DNA of 64,000 nucleotides from Lindgomyces ingoldianus (GCF_010093535.1 NW_022985176.1:876665-940664); one strand, 5' to 3'. Shown: positions 36,690-48,172, counted from the stretch's first letter. Notes: a model not told the origin generated them from the sequence alone. Numbers and translations are program-made.

Positions 36690-38426
36690 TTATGACTTCT
36701 CAATACCATCCAAAAACATATGCTGCATTCGCGGACCTGGATATTTCCTCGAACCATGAATAAACCACCATATAGTAGTCAGAGCAGTGACGCCAACGAG
36801 AATAACGCTGTTGTAGTTCATGGATGAGACGGTTGTAGGAATGCCGAAGGCTAGGCTCCTCATTAGCTGATTCTCACTAAATTGTTGGGAATAAGGGGTG
36901 GTACTTACGGAAACAGTACATAATGTTGAAGAATATGATAAATAGCACCGCCAAAGCATTCATCACGAAACCTACAGAACCCATGTGGAATGGACCCGCA
37001 GGGACGTTCTTTCGTCCCGTGAAGAGATTCGGTCCGATAGCGAGAGCGTACGATGTCGAGGTGAGGATGATGAAAGAGCCCGCGAGATCCGTGAATGCGG
37101 TCTTGCTGCCTAGAGTAATTGCGCCGAGACCGATCGAGATGACGGAGCAAAGGAGAGCCGCAGGAATCGGACAACTGAGCTTCTCGTTGACATTGGAGAA
37201 GAAGTGTGGGAAGGGGGTTGCGTTGTCACGGGCGAGGGACCACCAAATTCGGCTACAAGTTAGGAGGGTGCCGACGAGGCAGATGAGAAGCGATAATAGG
37301 ACGATGAAGAGTAGGCCGAAGGTTCCACCTTTGTTCCCAGTGGCTTGAGAGTAGATGGCTGCGAGGGGGAAGGCGCCGTTGGAGTTGATGACAGCGTCGA
37401 GGTCGCTGATGGAGTAGAAGAGGGCGATGGCGAAGCAGAAAGCGGCTGTAGAGATTCGTTAGAATATAGTATCAAGTGTTGTAAAGGAGGATAGATGTAC
37501 TCAAGAATCCCAAGATGATTTGCGCCGCAACACCCTTAGGAAGATCAACCTTCGGGTTCGGGAATTCCTCCGCAAGATGTGTGATGGCATCAACGGTCCC
37601 GATTGTGAAGGCACCATTCAACACTCCGGTCAAGAAGGCCACGCCATCTGGCCACCCGGTGATGTTATCGAAGTCTTTCCAGACGAATGAGTTGCTTGCA
37701 TGAACTTTCGGCATAGCAGCAAGCACAATAACAGTGACCAACCCTCCCACGACGACCAACATCAGACCAATATGTTGGAGGGTTGGAATGCTCCGATTAG
37801 CAAAGATGCATACAGAGGCGACAAGCAGAGTAATGAGGACATATGCGACAAAGGTATGCCACGGCTGGATCTCAAGGTCTGGATGGAAGATGAGGTATAG
37901 CTGAACACAGATGTTTGCAACAATTTGTGTGATCGCGGCATAGTCGAACAGCCATCCGAAGAAGTTGAGAGAACCAGCAAAGAACCCGAAGACGCGGCCG
38001 TAGTTTAGACCAGGTGTGACAGAGGCATAATGGTAGACACCACCAGCCGATGGTATAGCTGAGGCTAACTCAGCAATGCAGGCTGCGACAACGCCGTAAT
38101 AGCTACAGGCGACAATGAGCTCATAGAGAACACCTGGAGCCCCACCGTTTGCGATTGCTAATGTCACGGAACCACCCAGTGCTATCCAAGCATTGTCAAT
38201 GTTTCTGCAACAACAGTGTTAGAAAGCTTCTGCAGCCCTTCATCTTATTCACTTACAATGCCAATCCGCAGATTCCAAAAAGCCCATATTGTCGCTTCAA
38301 TTGATCCTTGTGTCCCGAGGCATTCAGTGCTACTCCATCTTCGACGCTGACGATTGTCCCTCTTCTCTTCTCAAATTCTTCCTCCACGCTGATTTTCTCG
38401 TCTGTCAGGGGGCCTCCCGACACCAT
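36690..38426 (-). CDS. APC-superfamily permease (GABA/choline/amino-acid type), 523 aa
   Basis: Four exons: 38426..38257, 38204..37501, 37445..36909 and 36850..36690; introns of 52-58 nt, all in frame. A soluble acidic N-terminus of about 45 residues precedes QYGLFGICGLAL, then about twelve hydrophobic spans. The first spans carry the AIANGGAPGVLYE and AELASAIPSAGGVYHYAS segments typical of fungal GABA/choline-type permeases. The late FPFGIPTTVSSMNYNSVI segment also belongs to this group. It imports a small amine or amino acid with protons across the plasma membrane. Pattern alone does not distinguish a choline carrier (Hnm1 type) from a GABA or other amino-acid permease. It is a plausible kind of cargo for arrestin-like adaptors, but linkage to the neighbouring one is not evidence of interaction. 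Confidence 0.93.
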
Positions 38427-40468
38427 TTCGGAATCAAGATCGGAATCGACAGAAGCAGAAACTATTTATGCCCAGTCCTCGCCACTCCCCAATTACTTTA
38501 CTTTCCGTCAGCTAGGACAAACGGAAATGACGTTGGGGTTATCCAGGTTTAAGAAAACAGAGAAGCAAAGTCGCCAAGCTGACACGCGGCGAACTAAATA
38601 AATTCTGGAACGAAGTAACAAATAAGTGTGAGCGAGCTAGGGCTCGGAGTAGCCGGCCGAATAAACAATAATATATGTAGCAATCGCTGTGATAAGCTGC
38701 ATACAAAGCAGTGTGGTTACGCGATTTGCACGACGCCTTGCAGAATATTTCTTATCTCTGAGAAGCGCATTTACCTAAGCGCTGTGGGCAGAGAGACATC
38801 TGAGACTGCTGCTTGGCGTGCCATCGTGGGGTTCTGCCGCCATTGATGACCGGGAAAGGATCGCAACGCCTGCCATCTCACACGCAAGCGCCCGTCGCCT
38901 CGAATTTCAGATCTTGACTGCCCAACAGGCGTTTGTCGCTTCGCATGATAGTATCATGCGCTGCAGATTGTATCTTTCCGAAGCAGACCCGAAACCCCAA
39001 GACTGATAAAGGCTCTCGTGGCACCCCTACCTTGGACCTCAGGATGTCACTTTGCTCACTACCGCCTGGTAGGGTGAGACGAATATCGCCCGCGACCGAC
39101 GCACGCCTCACAAGCTTCGTCTTCCGCTCCTTGCCGCCTTTTAGAAACGGGGAGTAATTGAGCTGGTGCCGTTGTTCAAGCGTCCCGTCCGCGCTGGCAA
39201 AAGAAACAGTTGTTATTCGTGTGCCGGGCTCTCTTAGCACGCCGCTTCAGCGACAACACCGCCATCATAGCAGGACATTAGCGAATGGCATCAGCGGGAC
39301 GACAGCTGCTCGTCTTGATACGAAAGCTGAGTGGTAGGGAGGAGGAATGGCTACCGCAAAACTAGAGGGTGCCGGAGCACGATTCACCCACGTGCGGAGC
39401 GGAACCTGCATAACGTGCCTGGGCTTTCCTCAAGGATACCCGCCAATCATCACGTCTTGACTTGAGCATCAAAGCTCCTAGTAAAACTATATTTACTTTT
39501 ATACACTCTTTGTCATTTCCGTGCATTTCTTGTCCTGGTACCAACGCGATTCATCTTCTTGTTAAAGAGAGAGCACAGTTCTGGGAGTCCTTGATCAATC
39601 TCGGAGATCTTCTTGAGTGCAAGTGTACCTTCAAGACGGGTTCTAAGATTGTAATTACCTAAAGAGAGAATCTTACCGATCCGGATCGTTTGTAAGGGAT
39701 TCTGTTCCCAGCAAAGCTTGAATGCCATACATCCCAAAATCAACGAAGGTTAAGTCGGCCAGCTTGACCCTCAAAGTGAATCTGGCACTCTTGTCGAATA
39801 ACATTTTCGCGGAGTGATTTGTTTTAGAATCTCTGTTCGAATGCACATGTAGTGTTTAGTTTCGCCACACTTTAATTGAAGATTCATTACAATGAGGCTC
39901 AAGGTGAGCCGCAAGGGCGAGTGGGGGTGGCGCATATTGTCCACCTCGTGACTCACCCCTCAATCCAAATGCCATGACCTCAAGCAGCATTCCCGTATTT
40001 TCTGTTCACTCCACTCATTATAGTCATCTACTCTTCTTCGATTCATCTTCATTAGCCTCTACTTCCGCGATCACGCGGTACTGTGTCACCTTTCAAAGCA
40101 CGCTCTTTGCTAATCTGATCGCATTGGTGAACGAAACAGCTAGTTGTGGACTGACTGAACTTCTCAATTGTTCACCGCCGGTCACCCCATGGGCCAATGT
40201 CGAAATCACGAGAATGGAGCAAACGCCTGGGCAAACGACATTTCTAATGTTGATCCAACTATCGTACCACGATGACGTTGCCGGCTATCGTAGGTAGAAC
40301 CTTCTAGTACATATATCCTCTGCCCTACCAGGAGCCTCGAGACTTTGACAAAATAACTACACACACACACACTAAGAACTTTGTAAGTTGGCGAGTGTGT
40401 CCGCTACGACTTAGCTAACAGTGCTCAGTTCTTCTCAACCTACTCAGCAATATAATCAACGCTGCACG
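38427..40468. other. Intergenic DNA, permease promoter to two-copy-domain gene
   Basis: Contains the divergent upstream regions of the permease (minus) and the small two-domain protein (plus). Open frames at 38878-39240 (minus) and 39974-40297 (plus) have no motif; the first lacks an ATG. Confidence 0.4.
40359..40372. repeat. AC dinucleotide run in a promoter
   Basis: About seven AC units lie roughly 100 bases upstream of the start codon of the two-copy-domain gene, probably in its promoter or leader. Confidence 0.75.
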
Positions 40469-41068
40469 ATGGGTGATATGCTCTATCACATTAAGCGCAC
40501 CCTTGTCGATATCAAGAACGACGCGACCGGTGCTCTCCAAAAGGTTGATATCCGCGGCACATACACCGACCTGTCCAAGGCGAAAGCTGCGGCCAAGAAT
40601 GCTCTTCTAGAGGAAGGATACGAGAAGGAGTGGTTCACTGTGTATGACGTTCGCCAAGCTCCCGAGGATTGGAAACATGGAGATGGTGTCTTCGTCTTTG
40701 CTAAGGCTCCAGAAGGCGAGATGTTCAAGGTTGCTCTCGAGACGACGCCAAACAACCTCAACTTGACGGGCAAGGACGGCAAGGTTGAGGAGCAGCTATT
40801 CCATGTACTTCAGACCACGATCCACTACAACACCGATCGCTCCGGCGCCTCCCGCGATACGAGCCTCGAGGGCACCTTCACGGACATGGAAGAGGCAAAG
40901 GCAAAGGCGCTTAGTTGCTTATTGGACGAGGATGTGTCTAAGGACAGCTTTGCGGAGTTCGATGAGTTTACTGGCCAGACTGACTGGGCGTTCGGGGAAG
41001 ATGTCATGGTCCATGCTGTTGGTGTCGGAGGGGAGAACTACTTGGTTTCCATCATCCGGAAGTCGTAA
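40469..41068 (+). CDS. Small protein made of two related ~90-residue repeats, 199 aa
   Basis: Single-exon frame; the ATG at 40469 is the first in frame after a GTG-led leader. The protein consists of two copies of one unit. Copy 1 (about residues 3-90) and copy 2 (about 107-197) align over their whole length: YHIKRTL with FHVLQTT, RGTYTDLSKAKAAAKNALLEEGY with a GTFTDMEEAKAKALSCLLDED-type helix, then a DW..G(D/E)DV strand pair, and a final strand. Each copy looks like strand-helix-strand-strand. The protein is acidic, has no signal peptide and is probably cytosolic. I do not recognise a named family or function. Good codon usage and the internal duplication argue that it is a real gene. Confidence 0.85.
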   Translation: MGDMLYHIKRTLVDIKNDATGALQKVDIRGTYTDLSKAKAAAKNALLEEGYEKEWFTVYDVRQAPEDWKHGDGVFVFAKAPEGEMFKVALETTPNNLNLTGKDGKVEEQLFHVLQTTIHYNTDRSGASRDTSLEGTFTDMEEAKAKALSCLLDEDVSKDSFAEFDEFTGQTDWAFGEDVMVHAVGVGGENYLVSIIRKS

Positions 41069-42504
41069 AGTAAACGAGCCCCACACGACAACAACTGGGA
41101 ACGGCGCTTGGATGGCGCCGTATCTCGATGGCTCTCTTGCTACCTCTATTTATTGGCGTTGGTGGAAGTGTACACCACACATTCGGGATTAATTCGGTAT
41201 GCATGCTTGTCAGGCGCTCTGGGTCTCCTTCATATTACCTATCAGGGCACCCTATGGGCAATAAGAAAACTTTGTTCAACGATTTGCACTAATGCATATG
41301 TCAAAACCGGGTGTACCTTTCCCCGCGTTAAAGTGCCGGTTGGCGCAAATACCTCACTTCATCTAAATCCTGCTGCACTTGAAAGGCCCCACAATATGCA
41401 TCTATCCGTCAACCCAAGGCAGTGGGCAACCCGAACGGGACCTGGATGAACAAACCTCCGGGATTGTGTTGCTGTTGAGAAAGCCCGAAGTTCGGGCGTT
41501 TTGGTTCCCTCAAAGCGACTCGTGATTGGGAATCAGGAGAGCCAGACCCGAGGAGAAGGGTGGATCCCGATCCTGGCCGGAAACAAAGCAAGCAAAATTC
41601 TGCGCAGTCAGCACTTGCTCTAGAATCCAGATTTGACAATTAGTGATGCACATCTGATGTTGTTGATGCTGACGATGAGTTGGGAAACTCAAGTCTCTGC
41701 TCGATGATCGACAGACCGAGAATTAAGCTAGCTTAAAGCACCCTAGCGTAAATTACCTCATTCTCGCCAAACTTTCCTCTCCCGCACCTCAACCCTTCAC
41801 ATGAACAGGACGACATGACGGTAACCAAGATCCATCACAGGGGTTTCTCATCCATCATACCCGTTCTGAAGTGCGCGTTGTGTCAAACAAACATGCACGA
41901 AGCGGGTACTTTACCCGAATCTCACAATACGGAACAGAAGAGAGCTCCCAAGCCTTACACCACGTCATAAGAACAGCAAAACCGTTCGGCGGAAGATTGA
42001 CAGCTTCTTCCCCCATCTTAGTTTAACCTTAGATCTACCAGCGAGATAACGGCTCGCACGAGCGATCATGGAGAGTCCGGAGCGTGATCACGCGTCGCCC
42101 ACTAATTTTCCTGGTGGTGGTGCGACTCAAATAGCAGTCTTGATTTGTGCATCAGGTGAGAAGTCTTCTCAGGCTCAGGCAGTGTCCTCATCTCTCGTGA
42201 ACTCCAAAATCTGAATATGCTTCTGGTCTGTTCTTCTCTCTGGTCCGTTGTATTTATACAAACATGACTGCAACTTCGAGGATTTCTCTTGCTTCGAACT
42301 CTCGTCCTATGAGACACGACGGCTGCAGGGTTCTGCATATATTCGATTCTTAATTGCGCAACCTACTACCTGCAATAATCTCGAATTGTAGAGTCCGTAC
42401 TCTTGGTCTCCGTATTTCTAAATAAGTTCGGGTTCTGGATATCGTCCCAATCTTCCAGCCCCTAGAGCGCATAATAGCGCCATCTAAAACAACGGCCAAC
42501 CAGC
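41069..42504. other. Intergenic DNA before the RING gene
   Basis: Short frames only, on both strands. No motif or repeat noted. Confidence 0.4.
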
Positions 42505-43132
42505 ATGACGAACTCGACCGACTACGAAAACCCCATTTCCCGGAAAGACAGCAACGTAGCAATCGCGATCATATTACCGTCACTTTTTGCAGTCATCCTC
42601 GTTATCCTTATCGCGATGTTGGTCCCCGTTTACTTGCGTAAGCATACCGTTTTCATGATCCTTTACTGATTTTAGTATTTTCGTAGAGCTTTTCTTGTCC
42701 CCCGGTTTACTACCGAGGAGAGCGCTGAGACAAAAGAAGAGCGCAAGAAAAAGCGACTAGCGAGGCTCGACAAGGTGGTTAAGGCACAGCATTACCTTGA
42801 CTGGGCGACGAAGCAGAGAGTTGAGCATCCGGATGCACCTGTCATAATGAACCCGCTATGGTGAGTCGTTGTCTCACCCGTCCCAAATTCTGGCTGCATG
42901 CCGATTCTAATTTGCCGATAGTGTAATTTGTCTCGACGAAATCGAAGATGCTGCACAAATTCGCGGTCTAGGATGCTTTCACGTATTTCATCAAGAATGT
43001 CTCGACGACTGGTTTGGCCGGTGGAATGAATACTGTCCACTATGTCACCGGCCTATCATCCAAGCAATAAAAGCGAAGAAGGCTGGTCGGGACGAACACC
43101 CTAATCCACCACCTGTGGCCTATATGGTCTGA
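42505..43132 (+). CDS. Membrane-anchored RING-H2 finger protein, 171 aa
   Basis: Three exons: 42505..42637, 42689..42860 and 42922..43132. A short N-terminal tail is followed by a single hydrophobic span at about residues 20-45 (AIAIILPSLFAVILVILIAM). Next come a Lys/Arg/Glu-rich helix and, near the C-terminal half, a RING-H2 finger: CVICLDEIED, GCFHVFHQECLDDW and CPLCHRP give the C-C-C-H-H-C-C-C ligand order. Such proteins are E3 ubiquitin ligases at the ER, vacuole or plasma membrane. The exon 2 start was set at the AG at 42688 because the nearer AG at 42686 puts a stop in frame. An alternative pair (donor after CCC near 42627, acceptor at 42674) would also keep frame and changes only the few residues after the membrane span. 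Confidence 0.9.
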
Positions 43133-44233
43133 AAGAAGGTCACTGTCGAAGCATTTCCGTTGAGGCGGTTGGCTGTCGTCTACGGCGTGTACGACAGCTC
43201 TGGAGGAGAGTATTGCGTGCTGAAAGATACAGCGTAGGCTATCCCTTGCTGTTTAATACCCTTACTATAATTGGCGGATTGGCTCTCCGCGGAGGGACTT
43301 CAGCCCAGCGAGTGAATCTGAGTTGCACGCCGAGCGGAAGCGGAGTAGTGGCAGGCGTTCGAACCCCACCCCGGGATCCGACAAGGCAGGTGTGGCTGAA
43401 TTCTAGGCCCTTGGCTGCGGAAAGCAAATTCTATCCTTGCTTGAGATCACAATTGACAATGTTGCAAGCACTCAAATTCTAATGCTTCTCCACAGTCTTG
43501 ATCCAGATTGGTGGAGTATGGGATTCAGTATTGCAACGGTGAAGCTCATGTGCCCCGCGTTGCGAAGTGGCTGCATCAACACGAGCGCCGACCAGAAGAA
43601 CACATGCTCCCTTGCTTTGGGGCTTCGTTATCACTATATTGCTTTTCGACACCAATCTACATCAGGGTGGATATTTTATTTCTAGGATGCGGAGTCGTAA
43701 ATCTTGCCTGTCCAACTTGCGGATGAGGGATTTCACGAGCTTCCGGGGAAAGCGCGCAAGCGAGAATGCATTTTGCCTGCTGGGATACCTACTGTACAGG
43801 CGGTGGGGGTATGTATGTATGCACATACGCAGCAAGAGAAAAAGAATCCCAGGAACTAGCCAGAGGAGCTCGGGTCAAAGCGGTTGCCATCCGACCTACC
43901 AGTAGATTCTTTCATGATTATGGTACAGGAAAGTACCTTGAGACGTTCTGGAAAGCAATGCAAAACAGAAAAGCTTCCATGCTCAAACATCAGCTCAATG
44001 AGGGTAATGCTGACTGCTTTTGGTTCCTCCGTGCGTTCCTTATTGCCTAGACGCCTGCATAATCAATGCCCAAAGTCATTGCAAATTTGAATCCTTTTGG
44101 AGGTACTCTCATGTATACATGATATGACAGTTCTTCACACTGTCAGAGGGTACCGCAGAATATCGTAGAATGAACAGCTCACTGTCAGGTTGAAATGAAT
44201 CCTCAATCTCAGTGTCGGTTTGATCTCCGCTCC
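43133..44233. other. Intergenic DNA
   Basis: Several 60-110-codon open frames in the plus strand overlap each other but none has a motif. A sequence near 43352-43368 contains a TTCGAA core similar to a tRNA T-loop but its flanks cannot form the stem. Confidence 0.35.
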
Positions 44234-44719
44234 TCAAACAGCTTCGTTTGCAGCGACGATGCTGTTTCTTCGTGCGGCCTCGTAATTTCCCTCCAGGGGA
44301 GGCACTGGAGTCTGGGTGCGAGTAATGTTTCTGCTGGTGCCGGTAGACGAGAAACCAAAGGGGTCGGACTTTTCGACCATTCGGTCCTTGAACCAGTCCT
44401 TGTACCAATGGCGCTTGAACGAGTCGAGGGCAGGAATGGCAGCGGTGGGTTTCAGCGCTTCAGGCTGGGGGGCAAAGGAGGTCTTCTCGCCAGCAGCCGC
44501 AGTAGCATTGGGGGGATAGAGCAGAGAGTGTGATTGACCCTGCGTGGCCTCCACACCGGGCGCGCTGTGGATGTGATAGCCCTGGAGGGAGTAGTGTGTG
44601 CCCGCGTCGGGACGGGGGGTGCAGATGGTTGGTGGACGTGCCGAGGCGCCAGCGCGGGAATGCTCCCGGCTAGCGGCGTCGCTGCTCGACTTCACCTCGT
44701 CGACGGATGCTGTGCGCAT
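44234..44719 (-). CDS. Small protein of unknown function, 161 aa
   Basis: Open minus frame ending at 44234. It stays open upstream to 44776 (GTG); the ATG at 44719 is the first conventional start, and an unseen upstream exon could add residues such as NNRDPFSVRTAS. The N-terminal half is Ser/Ala/Pro-rich and looks disordered. The C-terminal half has a charged helix (SFKRHWYKDWFKDRMVE), then SDPFGFSSTGTSRN, TPVPPLEGNYEAARR and a short Asn/Ala-rich end. The aromatic-charged helix followed by Gly/Ser-rich segments looks like conserved sequence rather than noise. I do not recognise the family. It is divergent from the bHLH gene, with about 830 bases between starts. Confidence 0.65.
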   Translation of the reverse strand: MRTASVDEVKSSSDAASREHSRAGASARPPTICTPRPDAGTHYSLQGYHIHSAPGVEATQGQSHSLLYPPNATAAAGEKTSFAPQPEALKPTAAIPALDSFKRHWYKDWFKDRMVEKSDPFGFSSTGTSRNITRTQTPVPPLEGNYEAARRNSIVAANEAV

Positions 44720-45549
44720 AGCAGATGCTGTGCGGACGCTGAATGGATCACGGTTGTTTGTGCGTGTGTTGCACACGTCGCCGCCGTGGCCTTAGTGTCT
44801 GTTTATTCGCATCGCGGTCGGTGGCGGCGAGCAGCCAGCGCCTTTCCAGAATGCCACGGGCACCGCATGAGGCATCGCGGCCTTGGGCGTCCTCTCTGAG
44901 AATGTCACGCCACCGCATATGTGGCCTGATTTATGGCTGGGCGGCGCCGGCCTCGACAGTCTTTGCTTCACTGCTGCTCCAAAATCCGATCAACCGAACT
45001 GCGCGCCTGCTTGTCGGTCCCCCAGGGTGCTGCTGGCTTGTTTTCTGCCATCCCTGTGGTCGCAAGCCTAGAACTGCTTCCGGAGGGCCCACCTCCAATG
45101 CTGGATACCAACCCAAGACAATCGTCTGCAACTGCCGCCAGCACTTGTGCGAAACACTCCGCCTTGCTCGCTCTCATAAGCGTCCAGTGCCCCCGGCTCG
45201 CAGAAGAAAAACTCTTTCGCTCTCCCTCGGCGCTGAATCTCGGTCTTCAGAAAGCTCTCCAACTGCATCAAAGGCTGTGCCTGCGCCGTCGCATTTCCCC
45301 ACCACGCCGCCGCAGCCTGTTCCCCGAGCTTAAATTGAATTCTCACCGGGACCCCCCAAAGACAGCCACTGGTCAAAGGGAATCCCGACCTTGCCCCCCC
45401 CCAGCATTGCTCGTACTCCTGCAGCCGACTATTGGCCTTTCACGTCTATGCTTGGCCGGTCCACATCGGCCGTCCTCCTCCGAAGTCTCCTGAGAAAAGC
45501 CTGACTTTGAGTGTCGACTCTCTCAACCACACATCCGCTGATAGTCACC
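44720..45549. promoter_or_regulatory. Shared upstream region of two divergent genes
   Basis: GC-rich and pyrimidine-rich intergenic DNA between the small minus gene and the bHLH gene. Open frames such as 44743-45333 are long because of GC content and have no motif. I cannot name specific binding sites. Confidence 0.4.
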
Positions 45550-46926
45550 ATGTCTCTCAACTGGAACGCTTTCCTCAGTGAAGACCTCAATCTACCAAAC
45601 GAACAGTGGTCCGACGCCCCACGAACGACGGCTGGCCGCTCATCTGATATGCCAACTTCCAGTGCAACTCGCACTGCAGGTCCAGAGGCTTCGGACTCGA
45701 ATAACTTCGAGTCTGCCCTCAGCGGAACTACTACCGACCCCTACTTCAACGACAACTTCTTCACCTCCAACGACTACTTCCTCTCCGACCTGGAAGTCCT
45801 TCAACCCTTCGGCGACACTATCGGCAGCGGTGGCGAGTCCACTTCTGAATCCTCACCTGAGCCTACTACTGGTATTGCGCTGACCGGTCACACCGTCTTC
45901 CAACACGAAACCTCGTCGTCTTCAGCGACCCCGGCCTCGACGTCAACTGGATCGGGATCTAACCAGTCGCCTCCCATGCAATCGACCCATCGTCAACCGC
46001 AACGAGCGCAGACTTTCCCCAACCCAACTTACGAGTCTATGTTCCCGAACAGTCTGGACACTGGTTTTGTCGAAGATCTCACCTTCCCCAACGGCCCGAC
46101 TGGACCCGCCAGCTCCTCAAAAGCAAGCATCGACAACGCGCCAAAGGCTTCTGCAGGAAGCACTACGATCAAGCGAACGAAAGCCGGCAAGCCAGATATC
46201 CTGTCTGCCTGTTGGACCTCACCACTGTGCCCAAACCACGACCAAGACGGCCCACCGCCTAATCCAGCAAACTGCGGAGGCGGTTGCGCACCCTTCCTGT
46301 TCGCTTCCGAAGATACACTCCCGACCCCAACCGTCGATTCTAATCTGCTCTCTCAAGCTCAAGAGGTGACTGCCGAAGAGGGCATTGTAGAGATTCAGCC
46401 TCGCCCAAGGAAGCGAACCGAAAGCGACGCGTCATCATCTGTCGAGCCTCTCGGCCGCCAATTCCCTAACAACAAGAACACCACGGAGATTCGACCAAGG
46501 ATGAAGAGCGAAGCATCTGGAGATTCGCCCGAGCAGACGCCTCCGCAAGAGGCCGATGATTCGAAACCCAAATCGCGCCGACGCCTCCCACACAACCAAG
46601 TCGAGCGAAAATATCGAGAATCGCTCAACACGCAGCTCGACTCCCTTCGTCGGGTCGTGCCAGCACTCCAGCAGAGCCAGCGAGCATGTGATGGTGCTGA
46701 CATTGAGGACCTACCAACACCATCCAAGCCCAGTAAAGCCGTAGTCCTTGCTTCTGCAACTGCATACATTAAGCAGATGGAGAAAGACAAGAAGAGCCTT
46801 GCAGAAGAAAACCAGCTCCTCCGGACGCGCATCAAGGCCCTACAAGCGCTCGTTAAATGCGAAGACTGCAGCCTGATGCAATACGTCATGGACCTAAAGA
46901 TCAACCAGGCTCAAGTGCAGAAGTGA
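45550..46926 (+). CDS. bHLH transcription factor with SREBP-type tyrosine, 458 aa
   Basis: Single exon; the ATG at 45550 follows CACC. Residues 1-210 are Ser/Thr/Pro/Asn-rich with acidic and aromatic patches (NDNFFTSNDYFLSDLEVL) that may activate transcription. A Cys-containing segment lies at about 225-265 (CWTSPLCPNH, then CGGGCAPFLF). A basic patch PRPRKR and acidic linkers precede the bHLH at about 342-421: RRRLPHNQVERKYRESLN as the basic region and helix 1, a loop longer than usual, then KAVVLASATAYIKQME as helix 2. It continues as a short leucine-zipper-like coil. Tyr at about 355 replaces the usual Arg, as in SREBP proteins. No transmembrane spans follow, so it is not a membrane-bound SREBP. 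The Tyr suggests SRE-type recognition as well as E-boxes. Target genes are unknown. Confidence 0.93.
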   Translation: MSLNWNAFLSEDLNLPNEQWSDAPRTTAGRSSDMPTSSATRTAGPEASDSNNFESALSGTTTDPYFNDNFFTSNDYFLSDLEVLQPFGDTIGSGGESTSESSPEPTTGIALTGHTVFQHETSSSSATPASTSTGSGSNQSPPMQSTHRQPQRAQTFPNPTYESMFPNSLDTGFVEDLTFPNGPTGPASSSKASIDNAPKASAGSTTIKRTKAGKPDILSACWTSPLCPNHDQDGPPPNPANCGGGCAPFLFASEDTLPTPTVDSNLLSQAQEVTAEEGIVEIQPRPRKRTESDASSSVEPLGRQFPNNKNTTEIRPRMKSEASGDSPEQTPPQEADDSKPKSRRRLPHNQVERKYRESLNTQLDSLRRVVPALQQSQRACDGADIEDLPTPSKPSKAVVLASATAYIKQMEKDKKSLAEENQLLRTRIKALQALVKCEDCSLMQYVMDLKINQAQVQK

Positions 46927-48172
46927 TGCGGTGTTAGAATCGCATGCATGGACGTACAGGTACTGGGCTTTCACGGCGCTTCTTGTAGATGCATTTCTCC
47001 TCTCTCTCATACCCCTTTTGTACCTTGGGCTTACGACTCATTTTCATGGCGTTTCTCGAATGGGTGTGGCGGGTTGGCTTGCCTGGATAGCCGATTATTC
47101 ATCATTTGCGTTGCTTGGTGATGGATGGATGATCATGGAAACCGAAAAAGTGCTTGATCGCCTCTGTTTAAGAGGCTTTGACCTTCTGGGCGGGAAATGT
47201 GGAATTGCTATCGGCTTTTGATGGCGCGGTCGGTGTTGCGTTTGCTTTCGCCTGGCCTTCCCCAAGTCACGACACTCTGCGTTTTCTCCTTTCTCTTCTC
47301 CCCTACGATGCGATGCGTGCGGTCTATTTCCATGGGCGGTAGATGAAGGTGTTGCAATGGACATTGCGATATTGGTGGCTGACGGTTGGGGTTTGTTGCG
47401 ATAGGCGCTCAAGGCGTTTAGAGGCGAAATTCTCATGCATACCCACTAGCATGTATACGCTGGGTATATTGGGAGGTCTGGCGTCTGGCGCGATTTTCTG
47501 GAGTGGGAATCTTTTGTCGACTTTTTCGACTTATTTTTCTTTGGTCGTGTATTTTCGGTGCCCGTAGATGAAACGGTCATTTTTCCTCTGCATAAAAGAC
47601 CTGGATTGTAGGCGTGGTATGTGAGTATGGAGACGAGGGTAGGCGCAAAGATGATTATGAAAAGGTAATGAATAAGCTTGAAGATTAGAGCCTAGGAGGC
47701 CAAGCCATTAAATATTGCAGACAAACAGACAGATAGCCTCCGGTGTTCTGCATGATACAGTACATGATATCCCCTGAACATATCAAACCAAGCCAAAGTC
47801 AACCCTAAGGGGAAGGGGGGGTGCGATGTGCACATACGAAGAAGTAGAGGAAATTCAATCTCACCGGCTCAGAAGATGGTCAGCATCGCCTTCTCTCCCC
47901 ATTAACTTGCTTGCTCCTACTCCATGTCCGTAATCTTGTCTTGAGTATCTGGTTGTATGCCTTTTTGTGAATGCTGGCCTTTTCTTGAGCCTTCGATCAA
48001 GGAAGGGGTTATTACAGTAATTGTATGCATGTGTGTATGCCGTGTGCGCCAAACTCCGAATGCATATGCTCTCGTTTCTCATTGCTGATCGTTCGTTCGT
48101 CTAAGTTTCTCGTATCTTTCATCTTTGCATTCTCTTGGGTACTGTACTCCCAGCCCACGACTCGATTCGACT

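Noticed and set aside
38878..39240. 120-codon minus frame
   Set aside because: No ATG start, no motif and no splice partners.
43250..43390. tRNA-like TTCGAAC core on the plus strand
   Set aside because: The five bases on each side do not pair, and no A box or acceptor stem fits on either strand.
43437..44050. Possible further relic in three plus frames
   Set aside because: Fragments look vaguely protein-like but I could not order them into any known domain, and no conserved motif appears.
44743..45333. Long plus-strand frames upstream of the bHLH gene
   Set aside because: GC-rich sequence gives overlapping open frames in several registers, without motifs or splice support. Best seen as promoter/leader.
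46931..47221. Hydrophobic frame just after the bHLH stop
   Set aside because: Begins with GTG, has no ATG, and most likely is 3' untranslated sequence. It could have been mistaken for the missing membrane part of an SREBP, but no intron joins it to the bHLH frame.
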